Origin: Lachnospiraceae bacterium | GTDB lineage: Bacteria; Bacillota; Clostridia; Lachnospirales; Lachnospiraceae | Direction of reading: 5' to 3' | NCBI GenBank assembly: GCA_014804445.1 | Contig: JAAUZU010000040.1 | Coordinates: forward strand, 33,756 to 97,755 | DNA: 64,000 bases | Shown here: in pieces, positions 43,569-53,628 of the stretch | Numbering within the stretch: the first letter of the stretch is position 1 | Layout of the letters: every line of letters starts with the position of its first letter | Translations under genes and position numbers: made by a program | Notes under the pieces: model-generated | Databases searched by the model: none | Told to the model about the DNA's origin: nothing | The model's input: only the letters and a program-made list of their open reading frames with translations

Positions 43569-43940
43569 TCACATTCCTTGTTGCTCATAATCTTCTAACT
43601 CTTCCACCTGCTCAATCGTCAAACCGGTATACTGCGAAATATCCTCTATTGATAATTGATTCTTCTTTAACATCTTTAAAGCCACCTGCCTTTTGCTCTG
43701 CTCTATTCCCTGTTCTATTCCCTGCTCTATGCCCTGCTCTATGCCTATTTCCATGCCCTGCTCATACTTTTCCTGATATCTCATCTGCAATGTCATATAG
43801 TCCAGCCTCCATTTCTCATTTTTTCTGACCGATTCGATCTCTTCCTCCAGTGCCTTTGTATAATCGTCTGATGCTTCCTTGCCGTCAATAAAGTCAAGCA
43901 TTTTCTTCATAATCTCAAACGATTCATTCGGACAGTTCAC
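43569..43940 (-). pseudogene. Rpn-family (PD-(D/E)XK transposase-like) C-terminal fragment
   Basis: 123 codons matching only the C-terminal part of Rpn-type proteins: a charged helix, then EQGMEIGIEQGIEQGIEQ generated by a 12-bp repeat, then LSIEDISQYTGLTIEQVEEL. The N-terminal nuclease domain is missing, so it is a remnant or an isolated tail. It overlaps the DUF1016 gene by 17 nt. Confidence 0.6.
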
Positions 43941-44982
43941 TCTCTATTTCTTCCACTGTCGGCAGACTACTCTTAAATTCTTCACGAAGCACCTTTGTCA
44001 ATTCATATTCTGCAATCCCGATTGGTTGTGAAATATCATCAAGTGCATACTCAGCAACAACATCATCTTTATCCTTGCAAATAAGTATCCCGATTGTCGG
44101 ATTATCCGGTTCCGTTTTCATCTGTTTATTAACGGCCGTAACATAAAAATTTAATTTGCCTGCAAATTCTGGCTTGAATTTTTCCGTTTTCAGTTCCACG
44201 ACAACATAGCAATGGAGACGGACATGGTAAAAAAGCAAATCCATGTAGAAATCACTTTCACCAACATGTAAATGCACCTGTCTACCAAGATACGAAAAAC
44301 CTGTGCCTAATTCTAATAGGAATTGAGTTATTTGATTGATAAGGGCATCTTCTAATTCTTTCTCGTCATATTTTTCTCTCAAGGCCAGAAAGTCAAAATT
44401 GTATGGATTTTTCAATGTCTGTTCAGCCAAATCAGACTGTGGCTCTGGCAATTTAAATTGAAAGTTGGTAATAGCTTTGCCCTGTCTTTCATACAGACCA
44501 CCATCTATCTGATGCTCTAAGACAATTCTACTCCAACCGTTATCCATTGTTTTCTGCGCATAAAATAACGCTTCGGCAATATTTTTACACTTGTACATAA
44601 TCCTCTGATTATGTCCCCACGGAATACTTTTAACCAATTTTTCAATCAGTTCCATTTGGCTTACAGGCTGTAAGCCATTTTCATCAGAATTATAAAATTT
44701 GTACCAGTATCGTATGCTTTTTAAATTTTGTACCGAAAAACCCGACATATTAGGAAATGTTTTTCGTAAATCCCTGCTCATTGTTGCAAGAAATGCCTCT
44801 CCCCATTTCGCATTTTTCTGCTTGGCAACAATATCCCTGCCTATATCCCAATACAAATCGAGCAGCTCATAATTCACCTTAACAGAAGCCTTTATCTGGC
44901 TATGCTTTATTCTGTCTTTTATATTTTCTATCCATGCTTTATATTCATCATCCACAACAAAGCCAACCTCTCTGCCTGTCAC
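43924..44982 (-). CDS. DUF1016/YhcG-family PD-(D/E)XK nuclease-like protein
   Basis: A 352-residue protein. The N-terminal half is the DUF1016 domain (NYELLDLYWDIGRDIVAKQ, MSRDLRKTFPNMSGFSVQNLKSIRYWYKFY). The C-terminal nuclease-like half contains HVGESDFYMDLLFYHVRLHCYVVVELKTEKFKPE, with the D...ELK catalytic pattern. Known in mobile elements and defence islands; its exact role is unproven. Confidence 0.9.
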   Translation of the reverse strand: MTGREVGFVVDDEYKAWIENIKDRIKHSQIKASVKVNYELLDLYWDIGRDIVAKQKNAKWGEAFLATMSRDLRKTFPNMSGFSVQNLKSIRYWYKFYNSDENGLQPVSQMELIEKLVKSIPWGHNQRIMYKCKNIAEALFYAQKTMDNGWSRIVLEHQIDGGLYERQGKAITNFQFKLPEPQSDLAEQTLKNPYNFDFLALREKYDEKELEDALINQITQFLLELGTGFSYLGRQVHLHVGESDFYMDLLFYHVRLHCYVVVELKTEKFKPEFAGKLNFYVTAVNKQMKTEPDNPTIGILICKDKDDVVAEYALDDISQPIGIAEYELTKVLREEFKSSLPTVEEIESELSE

Positions 44983-45254
44983 TTTTATATTCCTCCAATC
45001 AGTATATCCTATCCAATGCCTGTATATGTACTTTCTATTTTACCATACATGGATGAATTTTTCCACTTTCTCAGATGAAACAGCAGCATTAGCATCTCAC
45101 CTATGCCGCTGTCAAATCAATTATAAATAAGTTCTGCAAAAACAATTATATGCATATAAAGGGTGTTCCGATAGACGGTTAGCCCAAAAATAGTTGCTGA
45201 AAACTGTTCTCCTGAAAGAAATATTATATTAAAATATTATTTGGAGGTGTAAAT

Positions 45255-45473
45255 ATGCATAAGTATGAGCGTATTATATATTGGTCTGAAAATGACAATA
45301 AATTTATCGTTGAGGTTCCGGAACTTGCCGGATGTATGGCAGATGGAGATACTGCAGAGCAGGCGTTAAAAAATGCCGAAGTCATTATCTCAGAGTGGAT
45401 AGAAACCGCAACAGAAATCGGGTGGGAAATCCCGCAGCCTAAAGGGCGCTTAATGTATGCCCGAAAATGTTAG
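45255..45473 (+). CDS. HicB-like antitoxin domain protein (orphan)
   Basis: A 72-residue HicB fold: YWSENDNKFIVEVPELAGCMADGDTAEQALKNAEVIISEWIETA. TTTGGAGGTG precedes the ATG. No HicA toxin gene is adjacent, so it is either an orphan or interacts with a distant partner. Confidence 0.85.
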   Translation: MHKYERIIYWSENDNKFIVEVPELAGCMADGDTAEQALKNAEVIISEWIETATEIGWEIPQPKGRLMYARKC

Positions 45474-45483
45474 GAGCAGCATA

Positions 45484-45600
45484 TTGAAAAAAAATTTGCA
45501 TATGCTATAATGCCAATAGGCAAAAAGAAATCTCAAGTCCATGAGGACAAGGAACGAATCCCCAAACTGTATTGCAGTACAGTCTGGGGATTCTTCTTTT
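45484..45600 (+). ncRNA. Putative small RNA with long terminator hairpin
   Basis: TTGAAA (45484-45489), 16 bp, TATAAT (45506-45511) precede about 85 nt ending in GAATCCCCA...TGGGGATTC with inner ACTGTA/TACAGT pairing and a pyrimidine run. No coding frame fits. It ends just before the convergent tcpH-like gene. Confidence 0.55.
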
Positions 45601-45627
45601 CTTTTAGAGTGGCAATGTAGCAAAAGT

Positions 45628-47604
45628 CTATCTCACCTTACTACTTTTTTGAACAGAAGATTGTGGTCTCTGCACCGGTCTTTGTGCTTTCTGGCGTTCT
45701 TTGATTCGGCTGCTTGCCGTCTCGCGATGCTGTGCCGTTCTGCCCTCTGCAGCTCTTACTTCTGTCTGTACTGCTGCCCCTTTTCCGCCCGCTTTCTTCT
45801 TTGTCCCCTGTGTAGCTTTCTCCGGTGCTTTCATCTGCTCCTGCATCGGTACCTCCCGCGGTCTTTGTACGGATACTTCCCTTTCGTCAAAGTTTTCGCC
45901 GTAACCGCCTGCTGCAGTTTCAAACTGGAAAACTGCAGCTCTTTCATAAAATGCTGCCATACTTGGACGCTGCACTGTTGCACCGGTTCCGCCGCCTGGC
46001 CCGGTATGCCCTCCAGAAGGCTCAAATTGGAAAATTGCCCCTCTTTCGTAAAGAAATGCCTTACCACCCCTTTCAGGGGCTATTTGGGGCTCCTGCGCGC
46101 CCACAGCCCTATTTCCTGCCTTTGAAGGCGCCGTTTCTGTTGTTCCTCTGGCTGCAAGTGCCATTACCGGTCTTTCCACCACTTCCTTTTCATTTTCCTG
46201 TTTGCCGGTTTCCACTTCCATGACGGAAACCCTTGTCATCGCACGCCCTGCCATGCCGGCAGCTTCCCTTCCGATTTCAGCAGTAAGCTTTGCCGCCTGC
46301 CCGGCCGCGCGCCCTGCATTGCGCACTTTATCAAGCGCCATATATCCATCCGTGCCATTCCGCAGCATCGCCCTCGCATATCCCGGCTGGGAAACACCCT
46401 TCTGCAGCTTGCTCATTACCCCAAGCAGTTCGTTTCTCTTAACCAGCGCAAGCACGGCAACCACCGTTTCCACAATCATCACGACAAGCCACCCCCAGTC
46501 TCCGGCACAGGTTTCATAAAGCAGCGCATCCATCTTTAACAACAGCCCCATGAGAAAAGACATGATAAGGATGCTGAGCTGCGATTCCAATACCTTCCGC
46601 AGCCATTCCGTCAACAGTCTCTCATACCCCGGCACCATAATCAGGATTAACACAACCGGCGCGAGAAACGTGTAAAAAATGGCTATCAATTGGAAAAACA
46701 GCGTCAGGAGCGCCATCAGGATATAGATAACACATTTGATTACAAAAGGAATCAGGTAGGTAAACATAAAACCTATTTTCTCCGCACCCCTCTCATGATC
46801 AAAGGCGTTTCCTTCGTATTTTTCCACCAGGTTCTTCCTGTCCTTGCCCCCCGGCTCATACGTACCGTCAACAAAACCCAATAATTTTTCTATGGTTTCT
46901 TCCCCCGGGTTCTCCCCGGAAAATTCGATAAAAACCCATGGCTGGTGAATCAGGTTCATCCAAAGCGCCCCCGCCGACTGCGCCGCATAATCGGAAATGT
47001 CCACCTTCCCGCCTCCCTGCATCCCCATCAGCGCCTGCGTGCTGATGGATTTTGTGATTTCCGTGGTTTTTGTCAGCACGGTTGACGATTCCTGCACCAC
47101 AAGGATGGACAATACCACAATGGCAACCACCTTCAGAACCTGCCCGTATGCCCCCATCAGATCACGCCGTACCATTTTCCGCAGCATAATGACTGCGCTT
47201 CCGCAGAATCCCAAGAGAAACAATGGCTTGAAAATACCGCTGTTCAGGGCGGACTGTATGCCGTTTATCTGATCCTTGAACATTGCCGACATGTCAAAAT
47301 CCATGCAGTAATAAAACAGCATCACCGTAACCTTTCCCAGCCATTTGATAAAGGTAAAAAGCATGTTTGCAATGCTGTTCATGATTGCATCCCCTGATTC
47401 CAGCAGGCCGGTTTTTTCCATATCCAGACAGTAATAATCTGACTTGTTGATATATTTGGCATCACCGGAAGATTCAAACCTTGGCTCAATAGTCTTTACT
47501 GCGTCGTTTGCCGCCACGGACGGTACCGACAAAGCAAAAACAACGCCAACAATCAGAAGCAGCAGAGCAGCCGCCATCCTGACATAATATTTTTTCTTCT
47601 CCAT
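45628..47604 (-). CDS. TcpH/VirB6-like conjugation membrane protein (CD3337/EF1877 type)
   Basis: A 658-residue polytopic channel component. A signal-like start (RMAAALLLLIVGVVFALSVPSVAA) is followed by seven to eight membrane segments to about residue 400 and then a long Ala/Glu/Arg-rich cytoplasmic tail. It corresponds to Orf15 of Tn916 and TcpH of pCW3, the scaffold of the mating channel. It is the last gene of the leftward transfer operon. Confidence 0.88.
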   Translation of the reverse strand: MEKKKYYVRMAAALLLLIVGVVFALSVPSVAANDAVKTIEPRFESSGDAKYINKSDYYCLDMEKTGLLESGDAIMNSIANMLFTFIKWLGKVTVMLFYYCMDFDMSAMFKDQINGIQSALNSGIFKPLFLLGFCGSAVIMLRKMVRRDLMGAYGQVLKVVAIVVLSILVVQESSTVLTKTTEITKSISTQALMGMQGGGKVDISDYAAQSAGALWMNLIHQPWVFIEFSGENPGEETIEKLLGFVDGTYEPGGKDRKNLVEKYEGNAFDHERGAEKIGFMFTYLIPFVIKCVIYILMALLTLFFQLIAIFYTFLAPVVLILIMVPGYERLLTEWLRKVLESQLSILIMSFLMGLLLKMDALLYETCAGDWGWLVVMIVETVVAVLALVKRNELLGVMSKLQKGVSQPGYARAMLRNGTDGYMALDKVRNAGRAAGQAAKLTAEIGREAAGMAGRAMTRVSVMEVETGKQENEKEVVERPVMALAARGTTETAPSKAGNRAVGAQEPQIAPERGGKAFLYERGAIFQFEPSGGHTGPGGGTGATVQRPSMAAFYERAAVFQFETAAGGYGENFDEREVSVQRPREVPMQEQMKAPEKATQGTKKKAGGKGAAVQTEVRAAEGRTAQHRETASSRIKERQKAQRPVQRPQSSVQKSSKVR

Positions 47605-47614
47605 ATTCGTTACC

Positions 47615-48928
47615 TCATGAGTCCCCTAAAAATTCAAACCGCGGGCGCCGGAAAAAACGGAAATTACATCCATGCATGGACGGTGAAAAGCTTGTCCCGT
47701 CCACCGGGTTGTAACTGTTGCTCCCCGTCGCTGTCGATATGCCCACGCGCCCTTTTGGCGCTTCAGGCGTCCCATAGTACCTGCCGCCGCAATGAATCCA
47801 GTACGTTTTATTGTTATATGTGCCTATGTATATGCCTACATGGTTTACCTGGCCGCTGCGCATGGCTGCCGGATCGTATAGAAAGCCCAAATCACCCACC
47901 TTAAGCTCATCTGCCGTGATTTCCTCCGATGCATACCATTGCTGCGCCGTTCCTGCCACCGCTACGCCCTCCGGAACTTTGCCGTTGCTGGCTCCCACTC
48001 CAAAGCATTGCACATAGACCCAATCCACAAATCCGGAGCAGTCCAGCGGACCGGTTGGCGGTCCTGTCTGGCTCGATTTACCGCCCATCAGATACGGGTG
48101 GTTGATAAGCGATATGGCAACCAGTGCAAGCTCCTGCCTTGTCACCTCTCCCTGCACAATGTCCGGCAGCACAATATCCGGGAAATGATAGCTGTAACCA
48201 TACATCGCCGCCATATAATTTGAATTGTAGAGTTCCATGACATTCTGAATATTTTCCTCATCCAAGCCTATAAAGTCCCTAAGAACCACCTCATAATCCG
48301 GATTGGCAATCAGTGTTGCCGTATACTTTATCTCATTTGTGCTCTTTTCTTCTGCTGCGGCATTTATCGCTTCCATCATGCTGTTTACATCCCTGTAAGT
48401 CAGCTCATCGATGGACAGCCCCGCATATTCCAGAATTTCTTCCTGCCCCGTATAATAACATACTGCCTGTGATACCCACTCGATTTCTTCCGCTTCTTCA
48501 TCTTCTGCGTCTTCTCCGGATTCCTCCGCGGTCTCTCCTTCAGATTCACCTGCCGCTTCCGTTTCTCCCGCTTCTTCCGCCTGCTCCCCTCCCTCTCCCT
48601 CCGGCACTTCCGGAACCACCGGAATCATTTCATCTTCCAGAAGGATACAGAATTGAAGCGACGTAAGCAGCGGGTTATATTCTTCCATGTCGCTTAAGTC
48701 TAACGACTGCGCATGGATGCCGTCCGCCAATAGTGCAATATCCCATGGCACACCAAGTTCTGTGCCTATGTATTGATACCGGTAAGCCTGCTCTTCGCTG
48801 GCAAACACCATCAACGGTGATGCTACGCTTCCTACTCCGCCGCCACCAAGCCCTGATATGCATAAGCCGAGCAGCAGCACCGGAAATACCATTGTTATCA
48901 ATCCAACTATAACCGCTTTTTTCATCAA
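47615..48928 (-). CDS. TcpG-like NlpC/P60 cell-wall hydrolase of the transfer system
   Basis: A 437-residue exported enzyme that should open peptidoglycan for the mating channel. An N-terminal membrane anchor (VIVGLITMVFPVLLLGLCI), a Glu-rich insertion (EGEGGEQAEEAGETEAAGES-like), then a C-terminal NlpC/P60 domain with Cys in GPLDCSGFVDWVY and His in QVNHVGIYIG. It lacks an obvious SLT lysozyme domain, unlike Tn916 Orf14. It overlaps the VirB4 gene by 4 nt. Confidence 0.88.
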   Translation of the reverse strand: MMKKAVIVGLITMVFPVLLLGLCISGLGGGGVGSVASPLMVFASEEQAYRYQYIGTELGVPWDIALLADGIHAQSLDLSDMEEYNPLLTSLQFCILLEDEMIPVVPEVPEGEGGEQAEEAGETEAAGESEGETAEESGEDAEDEEAEEIEWVSQAVCYYTGQEEILEYAGLSIDELTYRDVNSMMEAINAAAEEKSTNEIKYTATLIANPDYEVVLRDFIGLDEENIQNVMELYNSNYMAAMYGYSYHFPDIVLPDIVQGEVTRQELALVAISLINHPYLMGGKSSQTGPPTGPLDCSGFVDWVYVQCFGVGASNGKVPEGVAVAGTAQQWYASEEITADELKVGDLGFLYDPAAMRSGQVNHVGIYIGTYNNKTYWIHCGGRYYGTPEAPKGRVGISTATGSNSYNPVDGTSFSPSMHGCNFRFFRRPRFEFLGDS

Positions 48929-51762
48929 ATAACCTCTTTCCTGAATAATTCTTCATCTGAAAAGTCAAAATCAAAATCCTCCGGCTCTTCCTGTTCCGCC
49001 GGCATTTCTTCCACGCCTGCAGCATCAGGATCCGGTTCCGGCGTCACTTCCACACCCGCAGCATCAGGATCCGGTTCCGGCGTCACTTCCACACCCGCAG
49101 TCTCAAGAACCGGTTCCAGTGCTTCCTCCTCGCCTGCAGCTTCGGAAAATGTTTCCGGTACTTCTGCCGGTGTTTCCTCTTCCGCTTCTTTCAGCAGTTC
49201 CCTGTAATCCGGATCAGTCTGCTGTGTAGCTTCCTCTGTCTCTGCCGCCTTTTCCGGCTCTTTGGGCATTTCCACTTTCTTCTCAACCTTTGGCGTCGTA
49301 GAAAATACGTCAATCAAATCCTGAAATACCGCATCAAACTTCAGCACGCCAACATGTCCATCCAAATCCTGAAAAAGACATTCCCCATTTCCCAGATTTT
49401 TAAAGGTTTCCTTGTTTGCAACTGTAGGCGCCAGTCCCATATAGTCACACATGCGGGCAGCTTCGGCGTCATTTGTCGTCTGGAAACAGAATTTATAGGA
49501 TATAGTGTTCTTAATACCCTCTGAAGGCAGGTCCAGTACTGAATGTCCATTAAAAATACAGCCTGAAAACAGGGAACGTCCCATTCTGGTTAGAAAATCA
49601 TACAGCTTGACGCCCTCTTCTGTTTTTCCCAGCATCCACGATTCATCAAACAATATAACCTTGAACACCGGTCTTTTTACCATGGCAAATTTCTTTGCAA
49701 AGTTGCTGATAACAGCCATAAGCACCGTTGACAGCGTTTCCTCTGCCGTGTAGCTTTCTTTCGGCGTTTCCGGGCTGGGTAGCTTCAGGTTGTCAATCTG
49801 CAGTATATTAAGCCGGTTTTCCAGAGATATCGCATCCTCTGTCCCATCACCAAAAAGAAGCTGTGCCATTCCGGAAGAAGAACGCAGCTTTAATAACCTT
49901 GCTAAAAGTTTCCCTTCATTGCACAATTCATCCGATTCCGGAAAAGATGCCAGCATTTCCATCAGCTTATTCATCGACGGCTGCTCCTCTTTTTCCATAA
50001 GGCGCTGCGCCTCCAGAACCGCCATATATTTTTCGCTTGTAGGCGATATCTTTAAAAGCTCCGCTATCACATTTACAGCAAGCTCATCCGCCATTTTCCT
50101 GTCATCACGGTATAAGTTGTAAGGGTCAAGCTTCCCCCTGTTTTTGATGTCGCTGGAAAGCGTCACCGTCGTTATCATGCCCTGCAGCATGGTAAGCTCC
50201 TGCTCCCAATGCCCACGTTCCGCTTTCGGGTCAAATATCAGCCCATAGCCGCCATATAACACATTCAAGACCGTAAGCAGGTTGGCATTAAATGACTTTC
50301 CAACGCCCAGATTGCCGTAAAAGGTGGCGGCTGCCGACTTATTACGCAGGCAGGCAAGCCACATAGCTAAAAATACCTGCTTTCCCTCAGCTCCGGTTGT
50401 ACCAATATAGGGCCCATCCTTGTCCCCAAGCTCATGGCTCGCGCCGATGACGCCGCTTGACAATGTAAGAGGCGTCATTGGCATGATATATTCTTTTGCC
50501 AGACAGCCCACGCTGGGTATGCATTGCATAAAAAGTTTAATCTGGTCGGCTAAGGGGCGCTCAATAATGAAATTCATATCCTCATATTCATTCTTTACCA
50601 TGCTTATCCGCCTCTCCAACTCCTCTTCATTGTCCGCCGCGATGCAGATTGTGACGCTGGTATTTAACAACGGCTCCCGCAAATCCTTCATTTCCGCTTC
50701 CAGCGCATCCGCATACGCTTTTCCTTCCAGCAAATCCTCCGGAATGTCAGCATTGGCGCCTTCCACGTGCTCTATCTGGCTTTCTATTTCCCGCCTTTTT
50801 CCGTCCAGCTTTCTTTGTGCTGCACGGTACTCTATTGCCTTGATATGAATACAGACCTCCGCCTGCAGGTTATATTGCTGCAGCATATAAATCCATTCCA
50901 TGCCGGGATAATCGAAGCTGTCCGGTATATTCGTAAGTGCCAGAAAAGACTGATAGGAAACTTTGTCTCTGTCGTGCTCTATCCGGAGCATACGGTTCGC
51001 TGCATGTATGGTTCCGGAGAAAAGATTGACGACATCCCTTACATACGGCTTTATTATCCGCTCTTCCCCCACTTCCTGAATTTCTGCTTTCGGCTTCCAA
51101 GCCTTGCTATCCTGTTGGTCTTCCCTGAAAAGCTTTACTTTCTGGTTGATTCCCCTGTACGCCATCCGCCGCAAAAGCCATTGTGTCTCCTGCCCGGTCA
51201 GTTCAACCAGCTTTACTTTCTGGTTCTGCGAAAAAAACCATTTTTCAGCCATTTTGATGCAGTCATTCATCCGGCTCATCAGGATATCTTTCGTGTCCAG
51301 ATTCATGAACACGTTGATTGCATTGGCAGGATTTTTGATAAAATAGCGGTAGCCTTCCTTAATCCCGTTTACGGTTTCCGATTCCGCATAATCAGCCAAT
51401 TTTACTATCACGTAGCTTCTGTAATCATTGGCATCACCTTTTGCTGCCTTTACCTGCTCTAAATAACTCTCTGTCTGCATGGCATGATATTTTGCCTTCT
51501 CGTACAGAGGGTCTTCTTCGTCAAGCTTTTTTATCAGGTTTTTGAATTGCTCCCTGTTATCCTGCTCCACCGGCACAATCAATATCTGTGCATCGCTCAT
51601 GATTCCGGCAAGGAATTTTGCCATTTTGTAGAGTGTTGCAATCTTCAAATCATCGTCAAGAAAATCATAGTCATAGCCGGACAGCTTATATGCCGCCCAA
51701 CAGCTTTTATCAACATTAAATATTAAGTTGTCTGCAAAATAATTGATAGGACACTGATACAT
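48925..51762 (-). CDS. TcpF/VirB4-like conjugation ATPase
   Basis: A 945-residue cytoplasmic ATPase that drives the type IV secretion channel. Walker A is FYGNLGVGKSFNANLL and Walker B FKVILFDESWML, with the N-terminal TraE/CagE domain before them. The last 120 residues are an acidic tail with a tandem unit (EVTPEPDPDAAGV) encoded by direct DNA repeats near 49020-49100. It corresponds to Orf16 of Tn916. Confidence 0.93.
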   Translation of the reverse strand: MYQCPINYFADNLIFNVDKSCWAAYKLSGYDYDFLDDDLKIATLYKMAKFLAGIMSDAQILIVPVEQDNREQFKNLIKKLDEEDPLYEKAKYHAMQTESYLEQVKAAKGDANDYRSYVIVKLADYAESETVNGIKEGYRYFIKNPANAINVFMNLDTKDILMSRMNDCIKMAEKWFFSQNQKVKLVELTGQETQWLLRRMAYRGINQKVKLFREDQQDSKAWKPKAEIQEVGEERIIKPYVRDVVNLFSGTIHAANRMLRIEHDRDKVSYQSFLALTNIPDSFDYPGMEWIYMLQQYNLQAEVCIHIKAIEYRAAQRKLDGKRREIESQIEHVEGANADIPEDLLEGKAYADALEAEMKDLREPLLNTSVTICIAADNEEELERRISMVKNEYEDMNFIIERPLADQIKLFMQCIPSVGCLAKEYIMPMTPLTLSSGVIGASHELGDKDGPYIGTTGAEGKQVFLAMWLACLRNKSAAATFYGNLGVGKSFNANLLTVLNVLYGGYGLIFDPKAERGHWEQELTMLQGMITTVTLSSDIKNRGKLDPYNLYRDDRKMADELAVNVIAELLKISPTSEKYMAVLEAQRLMEKEEQPSMNKLMEMLASFPESDELCNEGKLLARLLKLRSSSGMAQLLFGDGTEDAISLENRLNILQIDNLKLPSPETPKESYTAEETLSTVLMAVISNFAKKFAMVKRPVFKVILFDESWMLGKTEEGVKLYDFLTRMGRSLFSGCIFNGHSVLDLPSEGIKNTISYKFCFQTTNDAEAARMCDYMGLAPTVANKETFKNLGNGECLFQDLDGHVGVLKFDAVFQDLIDVFSTTPKVEKKVEMPKEPEKAAETEEATQQTDPDYRELLKEAEEETPAEVPETFSEAAGEEEALEPVLETAGVEVTPEPDPDAAGVEVTPEPDPDAAGVEEMPAEQEEPEDFDFDFSDEELFRKEVI

Positions 51763-51814
51763 GCTTTCCTCCTCAAAGTTTCAGGGAAGTGCCGTGTTAC
51801 ACTTCCCTGACCTG

Positions 51815-52216
51815 TTATTGCTGCATACCCATGCTGCAGTTCCATTTAAGGGATATTTTTTCCTTCTTCCTGTCTGCATACTTTTTGAACATCTGCAGAT
51901 AGGTTCCCCGCGCCGAAAAGAAATAGATAACACACCCCACAAAATACTTTATGGGATTCTTGCCATCCAGCTTTTTCTTCATGGCATAATTCGCCACCCC
52001 ATATGGTATGGCAATAAAGCGGATAACCGTGGGTATCCTTGCCGTGACCGGAATAAACGTTCCCAGCACAAACATAAAGAGCGCAACTCCGACAAATGCC
52101 AGCAGATCATATGGGTTTATGGGCGTCGGCAGCGGGATGTTGGATATGGAGTAGATTTTCTTCTCTACCCGCCAAACTTTGTTGTAAGAATAGATTTTTA
52201 CTTTCTTTTCGTCCAT
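51815..52216 (-). CDS. TcpE-like conjugation membrane protein
   Basis: About 133 residues. The opening KVKIYSYNKVWRVEKKIYSI is characteristic of the TcpE/Orf17 family; two membrane segments follow (LLAFVGVALFMFVLGTF, VIRFIAIPYGVANY). I start at the ATG 52216; the longer frame from 52252 overlaps the upstream gene. Confidence 0.87.
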   Translation of the reverse strand: MDEKKVKIYSYNKVWRVEKKIYSISNIPLPTPINPYDLLAFVGVALFMFVLGTFIPVTARIPTVIRFIAIPYGVANYAMKKKLDGKNPIKYFVGCVIYFFSARGTYLQMFKKYADRKKEKISLKWNCSMGMQQ

Positions 52217-52226
52217 AAGCTGTCTG

Positions 52227-52580
52227 TCAGCCTCCCAAAACCGTATGTACAATATTTTCCGCCCATGTTGAGAGCAACTCCGGATTTCTGATTAATACAA
52301 GGACAACACCTCCGGCCAGTCCTGTTATAATGGCCGCCACCCATGCTTTTTTAATAAGGCAGGAAATAAGTCCAATAGCTAAAGCAATCAAGCCTACCCA
52401 GAAAAGCTGATCCAGTATCCAGCTTCCTGCATTTTTCCCTATATCTCCGGTATCTGCATAGGAATAAAATCCATTCATTACAAACAGCATGGCAAATGTC
52501 ATAACCGCCACCGCTATTCTTGTACCGGTTATTTTACCGGCACCCTTCGCTTTTTCCTGCATTTTCTTTTCTTTCTTCAT
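52227..52580 (-). CDS. TcpD-like conjugation membrane protein
   Basis: About 117 residues with a basic start and three hydrophobic segments (IAVAVMTFAMLFVMNGFYSYA, LDQLFWVGLIALAIGLISCL, VAAIITGLAGGVVLVLI). Size and place between TcpC and TcpE match TcpD. GGAGGGAAGG precedes the ATG at 52580. Confidence 0.8.
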   Translation of the reverse strand: MKKEKKMQEKAKGAGKITGTRIAVAVMTFAMLFVMNGFYSYADTGDIGKNAGSWILDQLFWVGLIALAIGLISCLIKKAWVAAIITGLAGGVVLVLIRNPELLSTWAENIVHTVLGG

Positions 52581-52595
52581 TGTCCTTCCCTCCAT

Positions 52596-53618
52596 TTAAT
52601 TAATATTTAGGTTCCCTGTACGGGTATCCATCGATTTTATGTAGTACTTCCCGCCGCTTTCCTGTATGGTAAAATTAACCTTCTGCAGCAGCTTCGCATT
52701 GTTCTGCGTGTCCTTTATCTTAAATTCCACCAGACATATGATGCCGGATTCTCCCTGATAACTCTTGATGGAATCGATACTCACAAAAGTAAAACGCCCA
52801 TCCAGTCCGGTAAACTCGTCCTTGTCTGCACTGGCTGCCAGATAATAGTTGATAACAGAAGCATCCTGTTCAAAGTATGCCTTCAGGAAATTTTCTACTG
52901 ATGTTTTTATGGCTTCTGCCTGTGCATCCGGCAGGCTGTTACCGTAATATTCTGACACTGCGTATTTTTCAATCGCCACGCTGTCAGAAACGACAAGCGG
53001 CAGGCTCTCCACTACATAGGCGCCTTTTTCGCAGTAGATTGGCACTTTCAGTATTATCTGGCTTGTACTTGTGCTCGTTGTGTAGGTTTGGTCCTCCTGA
53101 AGCGTTCTAGTTGTATATTCCACTTTTGCCAGCACATACACATCCTTCTGCGCGTCTGTGTAATCCTCCATACGGTATGCCTGCACATAGACTGCCTCAG
53201 CCGTTGCCGTAAAATCATTTACTGCACCACTGCTAAAAAATTCGGAAGTCACATATGGCTGCAGGCGGTTCTTATACTCCTCCTCTCCTTTTATTTCGTA
53301 TGTCAGGTATTCCCTAACAAAATTCTGGGCAAATGCCATTGCCTCCTCATTCAAGCTGGTAAAATCGTTATAATTTTCCTTAAACTCGCTTATCATCTGA
53401 TTGACAACTTCTTCTTTATCCGGCTTAAAGATAGCTGCTATCCCACGCACAAAAACGAATGTCAGCATAAGCCACAAAATAATCCTGAGCACCTTCATGC
53501 CGGTATTCTTTTTCATCACATACTGCTTCGATTTTTCCTTTTTTACGCGCTCTTTTGTTCTTTCCGGCTTTTCTTCTTTTACCATTTTTTCTGTCTTATC
53601 TTTTTTCTTCATCACCAC
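52596..53618 (-). CDS. TcpC-like conjugation protein
   Basis: A 340-residue bitopic membrane protein: a Lys/Glu-rich cytoplasmic start, one transmembrane helix (VLRIILWLMLTFVFVRGIAAIF) and two NTF2-like extracellular domains (YDVYVLAKVEYTTRTL, EFKIKDTQNNAKLLQKVNFTI). It corresponds to Orf13 of Tn916 and TcpC of pCW3. The start may be GTG (53618 or 53615) or ATG 53612; AAAGGA favours a GTG. Confidence 0.9.
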   Translation of the reverse strand: MVMKKKDKTEKMVKEEKPERTKERVKKEKSKQYVMKKNTGMKVLRIILWLMLTFVFVRGIAAIFKPDKEEVVNQMISEFKENYNDFTSLNEEAMAFAQNFVREYLTYEIKGEEEYKNRLQPYVTSEFFSSGAVNDFTATAEAVYVQAYRMEDYTDAQKDVYVLAKVEYTTRTLQEDQTYTTSTSTSQIILKVPIYCEKGAYVVESLPLVVSDSVAIEKYAVSEYYGNSLPDAQAEAIKTSVENFLKAYFEQDASVINYYLAASADKDEFTGLDGRFTFVSIDSIKSYQGESGIICLVEFKIKDTQNNAKLLQKVNFTIQESGGKYYIKSMDTRTGNLNIN

Positions 53619-53628
53619 GCTATTCCTT

